From the NCBI GenBank assembly GCA_002712565.1, contig PAUA01000013.1, positions 17,446 through 22,521 on the forward strand: a DNA stretch of 5,076 nucleotides. The letters are read 5' to 3'. Under the pieces are notes generated by a model, which was not told where the DNA came from, searched no databases, and saw nothing but the letters and a program-made list of their open reading frames with translations. The stretch comes from Gemmatimonadota bacterium. Lineage in GTDB: Bacteria; Gemmatimonadota; Gemmatimonadetes; Longimicrobiales; UBA6960. This document shows, piece by piece, positions 1-5,076 of this stretch. The position numbers were made by a program, and so were the translations under genes. Each line of letters opens with the position of its first letter. The stretch's first letter is position 1.

Positions 1-2394
1 CTGGATGTGTCGAGCAGTATCGATCCGGCGTTTGTCGGTACGGCCATCGACTGGATCGCGTCGACCAATGCTGAGGGTGACCCCGCGCACGCCGCCTTCA
101 TCGCGTTTGGTGGTTCGGCTCGAGCCGTGCCGAGCGTCGAAGGGATCCGAACCGTCGAAGTCTCAAACGACGGAGCCAACCGCTCGATCAACCAAAGCGT
201 TACGAATCTCGAAGCGGCTGTGACACGTGCGTTCCGGAGCTTCGATTCGCGGTATCTCAAGCGCCTCGTGTTGATCACGGACGGCAACGAGAACGCGGGC
301 AATGTGTCCCGGGTGTTGGGGGAAGCTCAGAAAAATGAGGTTCGTATGTTCACGCTTCCGGCCACGGTTCGGGGCGAGGGGGATAGCTGGATCGAGGACA
401 TCGATCTGCCCGATGAGATCCGGGAGCAGGAGCCGGTGACGGCCACAGTGCGTGTGTTCAGTCGAGTGGCGACCACAACCACCGTCGCGCTCGTCGGTGA
501 CGACCAGACGCTCGAAACCCGGGAGGTGAGCCTTGAGCCCGGACTCAACGAGGTCGACTTCGAGGTACGGCTTCCCGCCGGAGGCGCGGGAACGCTGTCG
601 GGACGCCTCGAGGGTGAGAGCGACCCGTTTGCCCAAAATGACCTTTACACGCAGGCTGTCTCCGTCGGCGCACGCCCCCGGGTACTTTACGTGGAGGGTC
701 GCCTGGCAAGCGCCATCTACTTGAGAGACGCTCTCTCCACGGAAGGCATGGACGTCTCCGTCGTGGGTCCTGAATCACTACCGGAGACAGCTGCGGCTCT
801 CGAAATTTTCGACCTCGTGCTACTGAGTGACGTACCCATGGAGGCGCTGGGTGATACTCAGATCAACGCCATCCTCGAGTACGTCAGAGACTCTGGAGGT
901 GGATTCATCTTCGCTGCCGGTGAGTCGAGTTATGGGGAAGAGGGATACGCGGACTCGGAAATCGAGGAACTCCTTCCCGTCTGGTTTGAGATCAACGAGA
1001 AACGGAAAGAGCTGGCTCTCGTCATCGTGTTGGATAAGTCCTACAGCATGGTGGGCCCGAAGCTCGAATTGTCCAAAGAAGCGGCCAAGGCTGCCCTCGA
1101 CCTCCTAGAGCCAACCCACAGTTTCGGGTTGATCACGTTCGATGACACACCGTACGTGACGGTACCTCTTCAGCTCGCGGTCGAGAAGCCGGCCATCAAC
1201 GACTTCATCAGTCGCATCATTGCGGGTTCGCAAACGAACATCTATCCGGCGTTGGAGACGGCGTTCGCCGCTCTCGAGACCTCGGAGGCTGAGATAAGGC
1301 ACATCATCCTGTTGTCCGACGGAAAGACCTATGCGGACGACTATGAGGAACTCGTTTCGTTGATGTCTGATTCGGACATAACCGTTTCTTCCGTCGCGGT
1401 GGGCCAGGAGGCGGACAGAGAACTGCTCGGGAACATTGCGACCTGGGGAAGGGGCCGCTCCTACTTCATTCAAGACGCCGAGCGGGTCCCGATGATCTTC
1501 ATCCAAGAGACTCAGATCGCTTCGCAGTCCACGCTGGTGGAGGAGGCCGTCGAGACGACGGTGCTCACCTCCGTAGAGGCGTTTACGGACATCGACCTGG
1601 ATGCGGCACCGCCCCTCCGAGGGTACGTGAGGACGATGGCGAAGGAGACCGCCGAGGTGCTCATCCAATCCGACTCGGAGAACCCACTCTTGGCGCGGTG
1701 GCGGTACGGGTTGGGCAGGACCGCTGTGTTCACGTCGGACGTGAAGAACCGTTGGGCCGCTGATTGGTTGACGTGGGAGGGGTACGGTAAGTTTTGGTCG
1801 CAACTCGTCCGAGAAACGATGAGGCGGGACGGTGGCGAAGAATTGGATTTCGTTGTGGAGCGGATCGGGGATGAGGCCGTCATAACGGTGAGCGCGCTCA
1901 CCGAAGAGGGCGCCTACCGTACCGATCTGGATCCGCGGCTACGGGTCGTTGGGGCGGTAGGGGAGGAAGCTTCTTTGTCCTTCGAACAGGTGGGCCCGGG
2001 GACGTTTCAGGCCCGACACGCCCTCGGCCGTCCTGGGGAGGAGCCGTACGAGTTCGAATTGTCGGGCAACAACATCGAGGACCGCTCGCAGTCACTCTAC
2101 TACAGGTATGGTGACGAATTCCGGCTCTATCCCGCGAACACCGAACTGCTGACTGACATTGCCGAACAGACCGGTGGGGGATTCCTACCCGATGTGAGCG
2201 AGGTTTTCGACGACTACGGAGAAACGGCTTCGGTTCCGACACCTCTGTGGCCGTGGCTCTCCGCGCTGGCTCTGATCAGTTTCTTCTTCGATATCGCCAT
2301 ACGGCGCGCGCCATGGTTCTGGAGACGATTCGCTGGGATGCGTTGGGACTCGTTCGACGGCAGCACATCAGTCACCGATAAGCCTCCTGGCTAA
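1..2394 (+). CDS. VWA domain-containing membrane protein with glutamine-amidotransferase-like domain (5' partial)
   Basis: The reading frame is open from the first base, so the gene starts upstream; 797 residues are visible. The window opens on a first von Willebrand A domain with the MIDAS motif DVSSS (nt 4-18), a candidate MIDAS threonine (nt 202) and the third metal-site aspartate in LITDG (nt 280). A beta-sandwich-like stretch follows (about nt 385-660), then a class I glutamine-amidotransferase-like fold beginning RPRVLYVEG (about nt 673-990). A second VWA domain is inserted there, with DKSYS (nt 1033-1047), threonine (nt 1234) and LSDG aspartate (nt 1318). The amidotransferase-like part seems to resume with RYGLGRTAVFTSD (about nt 1700). 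A second beta-rich region and one membrane helix (about nt 2242-2301), followed by a basic tail, close the protein. No catalytic Cys-His pair is evident, so it is probably not an active amidotransferase. By family analogy (BatA-like/PF07090-type proteins) the VWA domains bind Mg2+ and protein ligands on the periplasmic side. The exact function is unknown. An N-terminal membrane segment is expected but outside the window. Confidence 0.93.
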   Translation: MDVSSSIDPAFVGTAIDWIASTNAEGDPAHAAFIAFGGSARAVPSVEGIRTVEVSNDGANRSINQSVTNLEAAVTRAFRSFDSRYLKRLVLITDGNENAGNVSRVLGEAQKNEVRMFTLPATVRGEGDSWIEDIDLPDEIREQEPVTATVRVFSRVATTTTVALVGDDQTLETREVSLEPGLNEVDFEVRLPAGGAGTLSGRLEGESDPFAQNDLYTQAVSVGARPRVLYVEGRLASAIYLRDALSTEGMDVSVVGPESLPETAAALEIFDLVLLSDVPMEALGDTQINAILEYVRDSGGGFIFAAGESSYGEEGYADSEIEELLPVWFEINEKRKELALVIVLDKSYSMVGPKLELSKEAAKAALDLLEPTHSFGLITFDDTPYVTVPLQLAVEKPAINDFISRIIAGSQTNIYPALETAFAALETSEAEIRHIILLSDGKTYADDYEELVSLMSDSDITVSSVAVGQEADRELLGNIATWGRGRSYFIQDAERVPMIFIQETQIASQSTLVEEAVETTVLTSVEAFTDIDLDAAPPLRGYVRTMAKETAEVLIQSDSENPLLARWRYGLGRTAVFTSDVKNRWAADWLTWEGYGKFWSQLVRETMRRDGGEELDFVVERIGDEAVITVSALTEEGAYRTDLDPRLRVVGAVGEEASLSFEQVGPGTFQARHALGRPGEEPYEFELSGNNIEDRSQSLYYRYGDEFRLYPANTELLTDIAEQTGGGFLPDVSEVFDDYGETASVPTPLWPWLSALALISFFFDIAIRRAPWFWRRFAGMRWDSFDGSTSVTDKPPG

Positions 2395-2765
2395 TCGTCG
2401 TCTAGCTTCGGTTTTTGGCGCAGAGTCTTCTTGGAGGAATGACGTTGTCTTGATGATAAACGCCGCTCTTGAACACCGCGCGAAGGCTGTGTCGGGATGC
2501 GCTCCTTTTCGCGCTCGTTCAAGGCGGCGAGTCTCTCGCGAAGCGTGACCAGAGCGTTTCGCTTATTGGCGAGTTGGCTACGGAAGCGGCGGCTGGTGAC
2601 CACGGTCCCAGTCGAAAGATGCGTGAGGCGGACGCCGCTCTCCGTGACGTTTTGATGCTGCCCCCCTTTGCCGCCGGAACGAAACACGTCCACTCGGCAC
2701 TGCCCGAGCAGTTCCGAGTTGGATTTGGGAATCGGAACCCCGGAATGCTCTAGGTGTTCAGCCAT
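2391..2765 (-). CDS. Short peptide chain release factor-like protein (GGQ domain, ArfB/MTRFR type)
   Basis: This 124-residue protein has the release-factor catalytic loop at residues 31-39 (GGKGGQHQN, GGQ at 34-36). Next come the conserved TESGVRLTHL and RSQLANKRNAL segments (residues 41-72) and a basic tail with the pattern ERRLSSRQRHSSKK (residues 100-113). Known class I factors use GGQ to trigger peptidyl-tRNA hydrolysis in the ribosomal peptidyl transferase centre. RF1 and RF2 are about 350 residues, so the codon-recognition domain (PxT/SPF) is absent here. The tail resembles that of ArfB, which enters the empty mRNA channel of stalled ribosomes. The helical insertion typical of ArfB after the GGQ strand is missing, so the layout is closer to mitochondrial MTRFR/C12orf65. 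A ribosome-rescue role is inferred. ATG at 2765 is the only normal start before the in-frame stop at 2880-2882, and GGAAG lies 7 nt upstream of it. The stop overlaps the stop of the convergent VWA gene by 4 bases. Confidence 0.9.
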   Translation of the reverse strand: MAEHLEHSGVPIPKSNSELLGQCRVDVFRSGGKGGQHQNVTESGVRLTHLSTGTVVTSRRFRSQLANKRNALVTLRERLAALNEREKERIPTQPSRGVQERRLSSRQRHSSKKTLRQKPKLDDD

Positions 2766-2770
2766 CAGAG

Positions 2771-2825
2771 GGCTTCCGCTGGTACGAGCCTTGCTATCGG
2801 CTTCCGCTGGTACGAGCCTTGCTAT
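2771..2825. repeat. 27-bp perfect tandem duplication (period 28)
   Basis: Two identical 27-bp copies, at 2771-2797 and 2799-2825, are separated by one base. Each begins GGCTTCCGCTGG and ends CCTTGCTAT. The period of 28 is not a multiple of three, which argues against coding use. The duplication lies in the gap between two divergently transcribed genes and spans the presumed leader of the minus-strand release factor-like gene. It could be a recent slippage duplication or a doubled regulatory site; only the repeat itself is certain. Confidence 0.95.
2773..2777 (-). promoter_or_regulatory. Ribosome binding site of the release factor-like gene
   Basis: On the minus strand GGAAG ends 7 nt before the ATG at 2765, a normal Shine-Dalgarno spacing. 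It lies inside the first copy of a 27-bp direct repeat, so an identical GGAAG exists 28 bp further upstream without a start codon at the right distance. Confidence 0.55.
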
Positions 2826-2848
2826 ACAGAGTGGATACCAGCGCTGGT
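2805..2848. repeat. Inverted repeat and 12-bp palindrome in the divergent intergenic region
   Basis: CGCTGGTA (2805-2812, inside the second 27-bp copy) is repeated inverted as TACCAGCG (2836-2843), giving an 8-bp stem with a 23-nt loop. The right arm overlaps a perfect 12-bp palindrome, ACCAGCGCTGGT (2837-2848). The CGCTGGT core therefore occurs at 2777, 2805 and 2842 and inverted at 2837. This could be an operator-like cluster between the two divergent genes, but no regulator is known from the window. Confidence 0.5.
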
Positions 2849-2908
2849 TGACAAGAAATTCGGCTGGGTTCGATCGTGATCATGACCTTCGGAGATTTGA
2901 CAGGCTAG

Positions 2909-4066
2909 ATGATTCAGTTGCAAACCAACACCCCTGGAGCCCGTTACCTTCTCATGGGGGCGTCCTTCGTCATCGTCGTAGCGGGGTTACGCGAGGGCCA
3001 GGCCATCCTTCTGCCCTTTGCGTTGGCACTGTTCCTGGCGGTGATGAGCATGCCGGTCATGTTCTGGCTTCAACTGCGGCGTGTGCCGGCACCGCTGGCC
3101 ATCGTGCTCACGATGCTCGTGATGGGTGCACTATTCGGGGCTCTCATCATGTTGGGTACCCAGGCGGTGGGCGATCTTCAAGTCCAGATCCCCCGCTACA
3201 GAAATCAATCGGTAGAACTGTTCAACGACTGGGTGGTCAGTTTGAGTGCTTGGAGCGGAATCGAGCTCACCGAAAATCGGCTCGTCGACTTGATCGATCC
3301 CGGTTGGCTCGCAACCCAGTTCGCGACGACCGCCGCGAGGGTGGTAGGCTTTCTGGGCAACATGGCCTTGGTGCTGCTGATCATGGCGTTTATTCTGGGT
3401 GAGGCCATGGTATTCCCATTCAAGTTCCGCGCAATCATAGGGCCTCGCGAGGGCGAGCGACGGCGTACCACCACGGTAGTGACGGACGACCCGCGGCGCG
3501 TGACCAAGATCGTCCGAGAGGTCCAGGCGTATCTCGGAATCAAGACTCTGGTGAGCCTGGCCACCGGTTTGTCGATCGGAGTGCTGGCGTGGTTGTTAGA
3601 TCTGGACTTTCCAGTCCTGCTCGGACTCATCGGATTCGTCATGAATTACATCCCCACCGTCGGATCCCTGCTGGCGGCACTTCCGGCCCTCTTTCTCAGC
3701 TTGGTCCAGTTCACTTCAATCGGACATCTGCTGCTGGTTGGCGGCGGTTACGGGGTGATCAACATGGTGTTCGGGAATCTCATCGAGCCCAACTTGATGG
3801 GTAAAAGGCTGGGTCTATCGACTCTGGTGGTTATCCTCTCGTTGCTCTTCTGGGCTTGGGTCTGGGGTCCGGTCGGAGCGCTCCTTGCTGTGCCTCTCAC
3901 CATGATCGTCAAGATCATGCTGGAGAACATCGAAGACCTACGGTGGATGGCGATCCTCTTGGATAAATCTCCGCCACAATCGATGGTGAGCGGCGCCCGC
4001 ACGCGTCCCTCAGCGCCCGCATCTGGTGGCAGCGTGGAACGCCCCGCCGACGTAGAGGTGGTCTGA
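2909..4066 (+). CDS. AI-2E family transporter (PerM/YdiK/TqsA-type permease)
   Basis: This is a 385-residue inner-membrane protein of typical family length. Three N-terminal membrane segments (about residues 13-27, 31-54 and 60-83) are followed by a soluble part with few hydrophobic runs (about 84-144). Further membrane segments lie at about 145-164, 211-230, 234-247, 251-266, 272-290 and 303-334. The family signature is clear in the C-terminal half: NYIPTVGSLLAALPA (245-259), GNLIEPNLMGKRLGLS (289-304) and the WGPVGALLAVPL segment (318-329). Relatives include E. coli TqsA, which exports autoinducer-2, and permeases linked to Na+/H+ exchange or export of other small molecules, so the substrate cannot be assigned from sequence. 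An in-frame TAG sits directly before the ATG, which makes 2909 the earliest ATG start. The Shine-Dalgarno is weak (AGG 4 nt away, or GGAG 14 nt away). The C-terminal ~30 residues are Pro/Ser/Ala-rich and probably disordered. The stop overlaps the start of the next gene. Confidence 0.93.
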   Translation: MIQLQTNTPGARYLLMGASFVIVVAGLREGQAILLPFALALFLAVMSMPVMFWLQLRRVPAPLAIVLTMLVMGALFGALIMLGTQAVGDLQVQIPRYRNQSVELFNDWVVSLSAWSGIELTENRLVDLIDPGWLATQFATTAARVVGFLGNMALVLLIMAFILGEAMVFPFKFRAIIGPREGERRRTTTVVTDDPRRVTKIVREVQAYLGIKTLVSLATGLSIGVLAWLLDLDFPVLLGLIGFVMNYIPTVGSLLAALPALFLSLVQFTSIGHLLLVGGGYGVINMVFGNLIEPNLMGKRLGLSTLVVILSLLFWAWVWGPVGALLAVPLTMIVKIMLENIEDLRWMAILLDKSPPQSMVSGARTRPSAPASGGSVERPADVEVV

Positions 4067-4596
4067 TGCCGATGGTTCCGTTTGAGTCGCTGCCCGACGA
4101 ATCACGCCTGTGGGTGTTTGCAGTCGAGCGCACGCTCGAGGGAGGCGACCAGGAGACCTTCCTGGGCTTCGTGGATCAGTTTCTCGAGACGTGGGCGGCC
4201 CATGGCGTTCCTCTGATCTGCGGCCGTGATTTCCGGCGGGGACGATTTCTCCTCGTTGCCGTCGATGAAGCTTCCGTGCCCCCTTCGGGGTGCTCCATCG
4301 ACGCCATGGTCGGCGTGCTGAAAGACCAGGAGCGCCGGTTGGGAATGCAGATTCTCGACAACACGCCGGTATGGTTCGTGGCGGCCGGAGAGGTGCAGAG
4401 AACTTCCCGCCCGGAGTTCAGCCGACTGGCGGAGGAGGGAGCGGTAGGTCCGGAGACGGTGGTGTTCGACAATACCGTGACACGCCTCAAGGACGCACGC
4501 GCGGGGCGATGGGAGGGTCCTGCCCGGCGGAGCTGGCACCAAAGGGTGTTCTTCAAACATTCCGGGGCAGCACAAGCCGGAACCTCGCACCCATAG
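4066..4596 (+). CDS. Conserved protein of unknown function with SGCSID motif
   Basis: A soluble 176-residue protein with no signal peptide or membrane helix. Visible landmarks are an N-terminal RLWVFAVER strand (14-22), an acidic helix ending TWAAHGVPL (42-50), a hydrophobic strand RFLLVAVDE (60-68), and the motif SGCSID (74-79) followed by an amphipathic helix and VWFVAAGEV (102-110). The order 'W..HG, strand, SGCSxD' matches, from memory, a small family of conserved proteins in Bacteroidota and related phyla, some of which carry the unsupported label 'ABC transporter ATPase'. No Walker motif is present here, so that name should not be used. Cys76 and Asp79 are candidate functional residues. 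The ATG shares its A with the permease stop (TGATG), so translation is probably coupled and the two products may act together. A second ATG lies two codons downstream. The C-terminal ~25 residues look variable. Function unknown. Confidence 0.85.
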   Translation: MPMVPFESLPDESRLWVFAVERTLEGGDQETFLGFVDQFLETWAAHGVPLICGRDFRRGRFLLVAVDEASVPPSGCSIDAMVGVLKDQERRLGMQILDNTPVWFVAAGEVQRTSRPEFSRLAEEGAVGPETVVFDNTVTRLKDARAGRWEGPARRSWHQRVFFKHSGAAQAGTSHP

Positions 4597-4599
4597 TGT

Positions 4600-4626
4600 G
4601 TCACCGTGGATTGGCTCCCGGGTGAC
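4600..4626 (+). terminator. Possible stem-loop after the SGCSID gene
   Basis: GTCACC (4600-4605) pairs with GGTGAC (4621-4626), giving a 6-bp stem with a 15-nt loop starting 4 bases after the upstream stop codon. There is no T-tract on either strand, so it does not meet the usual criteria for an intrinsic terminator. It could stabilise the 3' end of the message or be chance. Confidence 0.25.
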
Positions 4627-4642
4627 CTGAACCCCAGCTTCC

Positions 4643-4665
4643 GCCCGAGGAGGTGTCCAGCGGGC
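4643..4665. terminator. Possible GC-rich stem-loop between convergent genes
   Basis: GCCCG (4643-4647) pairs with CGGGC (4661-4665) around a 13-nt loop. It lies between two convergent genes, where a bidirectional transcription end would be expected. It has no T-run and a short stem, so this is a weak call. Confidence 0.2.
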
Positions 4666-4697
4666 CTAACCTAGATCAGGCTCGCTGAGGGGTCGTG

Positions 4698-4904
4698 TTA
4701 TCCGAGGCGGGTCACGTTCTCGGCGGCGGGTCCCTTCGGTCCCTCGCCGACCTCGAACTCAACTCGGTCCCCTTCGGCGAGGCTCTTAAAACCGTCTCCT
4801 TGGATTGCCGAATAATGCACAAAACAATCCTTTTCCCCCTCGTCCGGGGTGATGAAACCAAAACCCTTGCTGTCGTTGAACCACTTTACCGTTCCCTCGG
4901 CCAT
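4698..4904 (-). CDS. csp: Cold-shock protein, CspA family
   Basis: This is a full-length 68-residue single cold-shock (OB-fold) domain, the usual size for bacterial Csp proteins. The typical start [18 protein letters not shown] includes the Trp8 and Phe9 aromatic residues and RNP1 (KGFGFI, 13-18). RNP2 is CFVHYSAI (27-34), with Phe28, His30 and Tyr31 in the binding face. The C-terminal part ([23 protein letters not shown]) is also standard. Proteins of this family bind single-stranded RNA and DNA and act as RNA chaperones in the cytoplasm; not all paralogues are cold-induced, and which one this is cannot be told. RNP2 begins with Cys where Val is more common (DVFVH), a mild substitution. The gene is monocistronic as far as visible, with a strong Shine-Dalgarno and a likely promoter upstream. 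Confidence 0.97.
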   Translation of the reverse strand: MAEGTVKWFNDSKGFGFITPDEGEKDCFVHYSAIQGDGFKSLAEGDRVEFEVGEGPKGPAAENVTRLG

Positions 4905-4911
4905 GCAACTA

Positions 4912-4918
4912 CTCCCCC
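4912..4918 (-). promoter_or_regulatory. Strong ribosome binding site of csp
   Basis: GGGGGAG on the minus strand lies 7 nt before the csp ATG. It fixes the start at 4904 and fits a highly translated gene. Confidence 0.75.
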
Positions 4919-4932
4919 ATCAATCGGTGCGC

Positions 4933-4955
4933 GGTGCTCACGTTTTGCCAGCACC
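4933..4955 (-). other. Hairpin in the csp leader
   Basis: GGTGCT (minus strand, 4955-4950) pairs with AGCACC (4938-4933), giving a 6-bp stem with an 11-nt loop. It falls in the predicted csp 5' leader about 15 nt upstream of the Shine-Dalgarno. It might be a temperature-sensitive or regulatory structure, but no known cspA cold-box sequence was recognised. Confidence 0.4.
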
Positions 4956-4961
4956 AAACTC

Positions 4962-4975
4962 CGTCCCTTCGGACG
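4962..4975 (-). other. Small hairpin near the csp mRNA 5' end
   Basis: On the minus strand CGTCC-GAAG-GGACG forms a 5-bp stem with a 4-nt loop close to the predicted transcription start. A 5'-terminal hairpin could protect the message; this is inference. Confidence 0.35.
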
Positions 4976-4980
4976 CCGCC

Positions 4981-5009
4981 ACTCTAGAGATTCTCGGTGT
5001 TTGGGTCAA
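4981..5009 (-). promoter_or_regulatory. Likely sigma-70-type promoter of csp
   Basis: On the minus strand TTGACC (5009-5004, five of six matches to the -35 consensus) is followed after exactly 17 nt by TAGAGT (4986-4981, four of six at -10). Transcription would start near 4974, giving a leader of about 70 nt before the csp ATG. Confidence 0.55.
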
Positions 5010-5013
5010 CCCA
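5002..5013. promoter_or_regulatory. Operator-like inverted repeat over the divergent promoters
   Basis: TGGGT-CA-ACCCA is a 5-bp inverted repeat with a 2-bp centre. It covers the csp -35 element and sits just upstream of the plus-strand TAAAAT. A bound protein could affect both directions, but the arms are short and the call is tentative. Confidence 0.3.
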
Positions 5014-5019
5014 TCCAGG

Positions 5020-5025
5020 TAAAAT
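5020..5025 (+). promoter_or_regulatory. Possible -10 element for a divergent plus-strand gene
   Basis: TAAAAT matches five of six bases of the -10 consensus and lies about 37 nt upstream of the candidate ATG at 5062. No good -35 hexamer is found at 16-18 nt, so the promoter call is weak. Confidence 0.3.
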
Positions 5026-5061
5026 AGGGGTCGCGTCGGGGTTCGTCGTCGAGGCGCCTTG

Positions 5062-5076
5062 ATGGCAGTGGACCAA
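5062..5076 (+). CDS. Possible start of a divergent gene (3' partial, five codons)
   Basis: ATG at 5062 is preceded by GAGG (5051-5054) with a 7-nt spacer, and a TAAAAT box lies further upstream. The five visible codons read MAVDQ and run off the window. Product cannot be named, and the call rests only on start-site context. Confidence 0.35.

Noticed and set aside
1105..1803. Long minus-strand open frame of 232 codons inside the VWA gene
   Set aside because: It lies opposite a well-supported coding region with conserved MIDAS motifs; its composition is typical of antisense reading of GC-rich codons.
2821..2826. TATAGC on the minus strand as the -10 box of the release factor-like gene
   Set aside because: Only four of six consensus matches, and the position 17 nt upstream reads AACCAG, which is not a -35 element.
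2848..2876. Perfect TTGACA hexamer at 2848-2853 as the -35 box of the permease gene
   Set aside because: No acceptable -10 hexamer lies 16-18 nt downstream (the position reads CGATCG), so a promoter cannot be supported from sequence; a second TTGACA at 2897 is too close to the start codon and also lacks a -10.
2668..3402. Long plus-strand open frame of 244 codons
   Set aside because: It overlaps the release factor-like gene on the opposite strand and the permease in another frame, both with clear family motifs; its translation is Arg/His/Gly-rich with no recognisable domain.
4066..4596. Annotation of the SGCSID protein as an ABC transporter ATPase
   Set aside because: No Walker A, signature or Walker B motif is present and the protein is too small for a nucleotide-binding domain; the label known from similar proteins is unsupported.
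4597..4697. Possible small RNA such as signal recognition particle RNA, or a tRNA, in the convergent gap
   Set aside because: Only short stems are present. The conserved GGAAGNAGCA-type tetraloop region of SRP RNA and the tRNA T-arm pattern are absent on both strands.

Overview
The window reads as a GC-rich bacterial chromosome segment with compact gene spacing. It has four complete genes, one large gene cut by the left edge, and a possible gene start at the right edge. I see no rRNA, tRNA, CRISPR array, insertion sequence, integrase or phage gene. Family make-up (a BatA-like VWA/glutamine-amidotransferase-fold membrane protein, an AI-2E-type permease coupled to a small SGCSID-motif protein, a short GGQ release-factor-like protein, a cold-shock protein) suggests a Gram-negative environmental lineage such as Gemmatimonadota or a neighbouring phylum. 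That assignment is inference from gene families and base composition and was not tested by a search.

Layout. Positions 1-2394 (+) carry the C-terminal ~797 residues of a two-VWA-domain membrane-anchored protein; the start lies upstream of the window. Converging on it, with a 4-base tail-to-tail overlap, is a 124-residue GGQ-motif peptide-release factor homologue on the minus strand (2391-2765). Positions 2766-2908 form a divergent intergenic region with a 27-bp perfect tandem duplication (period 28) that includes the release-factor homologue's ribosome binding site, a 12-bp palindrome and related inverted copies. From 2909 a two-gene plus-strand unit follows: an AI-2E family permease (2909-4066) and, coupled through a TGATG stop/start overlap, a 176-residue conserved protein of unknown function (4066-4596). 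A 101-bp intergenic stretch with two weak stem-loops separates it from a minus-strand cold-shock protein gene (4698-4904). That gene has a strong Shine-Dalgarno sequence, a plausible sigma-70-type promoter and a leader of about 70 nt with two small hairpins. The last ~70 bases look like a divergent promoter and possible start (ATG at 5062) of another plus-strand gene.

How the genes fit together. No single pathway links the window. The VWA protein probably belongs to an operon upstream, outside the window (family members often sit near MoxR ATPase and DUF58 genes). The permease and its downstream partner probably form one transcription unit. The release-factor homologue and the cold-shock protein are independent translation or stress-related genes. 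I did not find a convincing undescribed multi-gene system. The points most worth a second look are the duplicated regulatory segment before the GGQ gene, the codon-recognition-free release factor itself, the permease/SGCSID coupling, and the structured csp leader.
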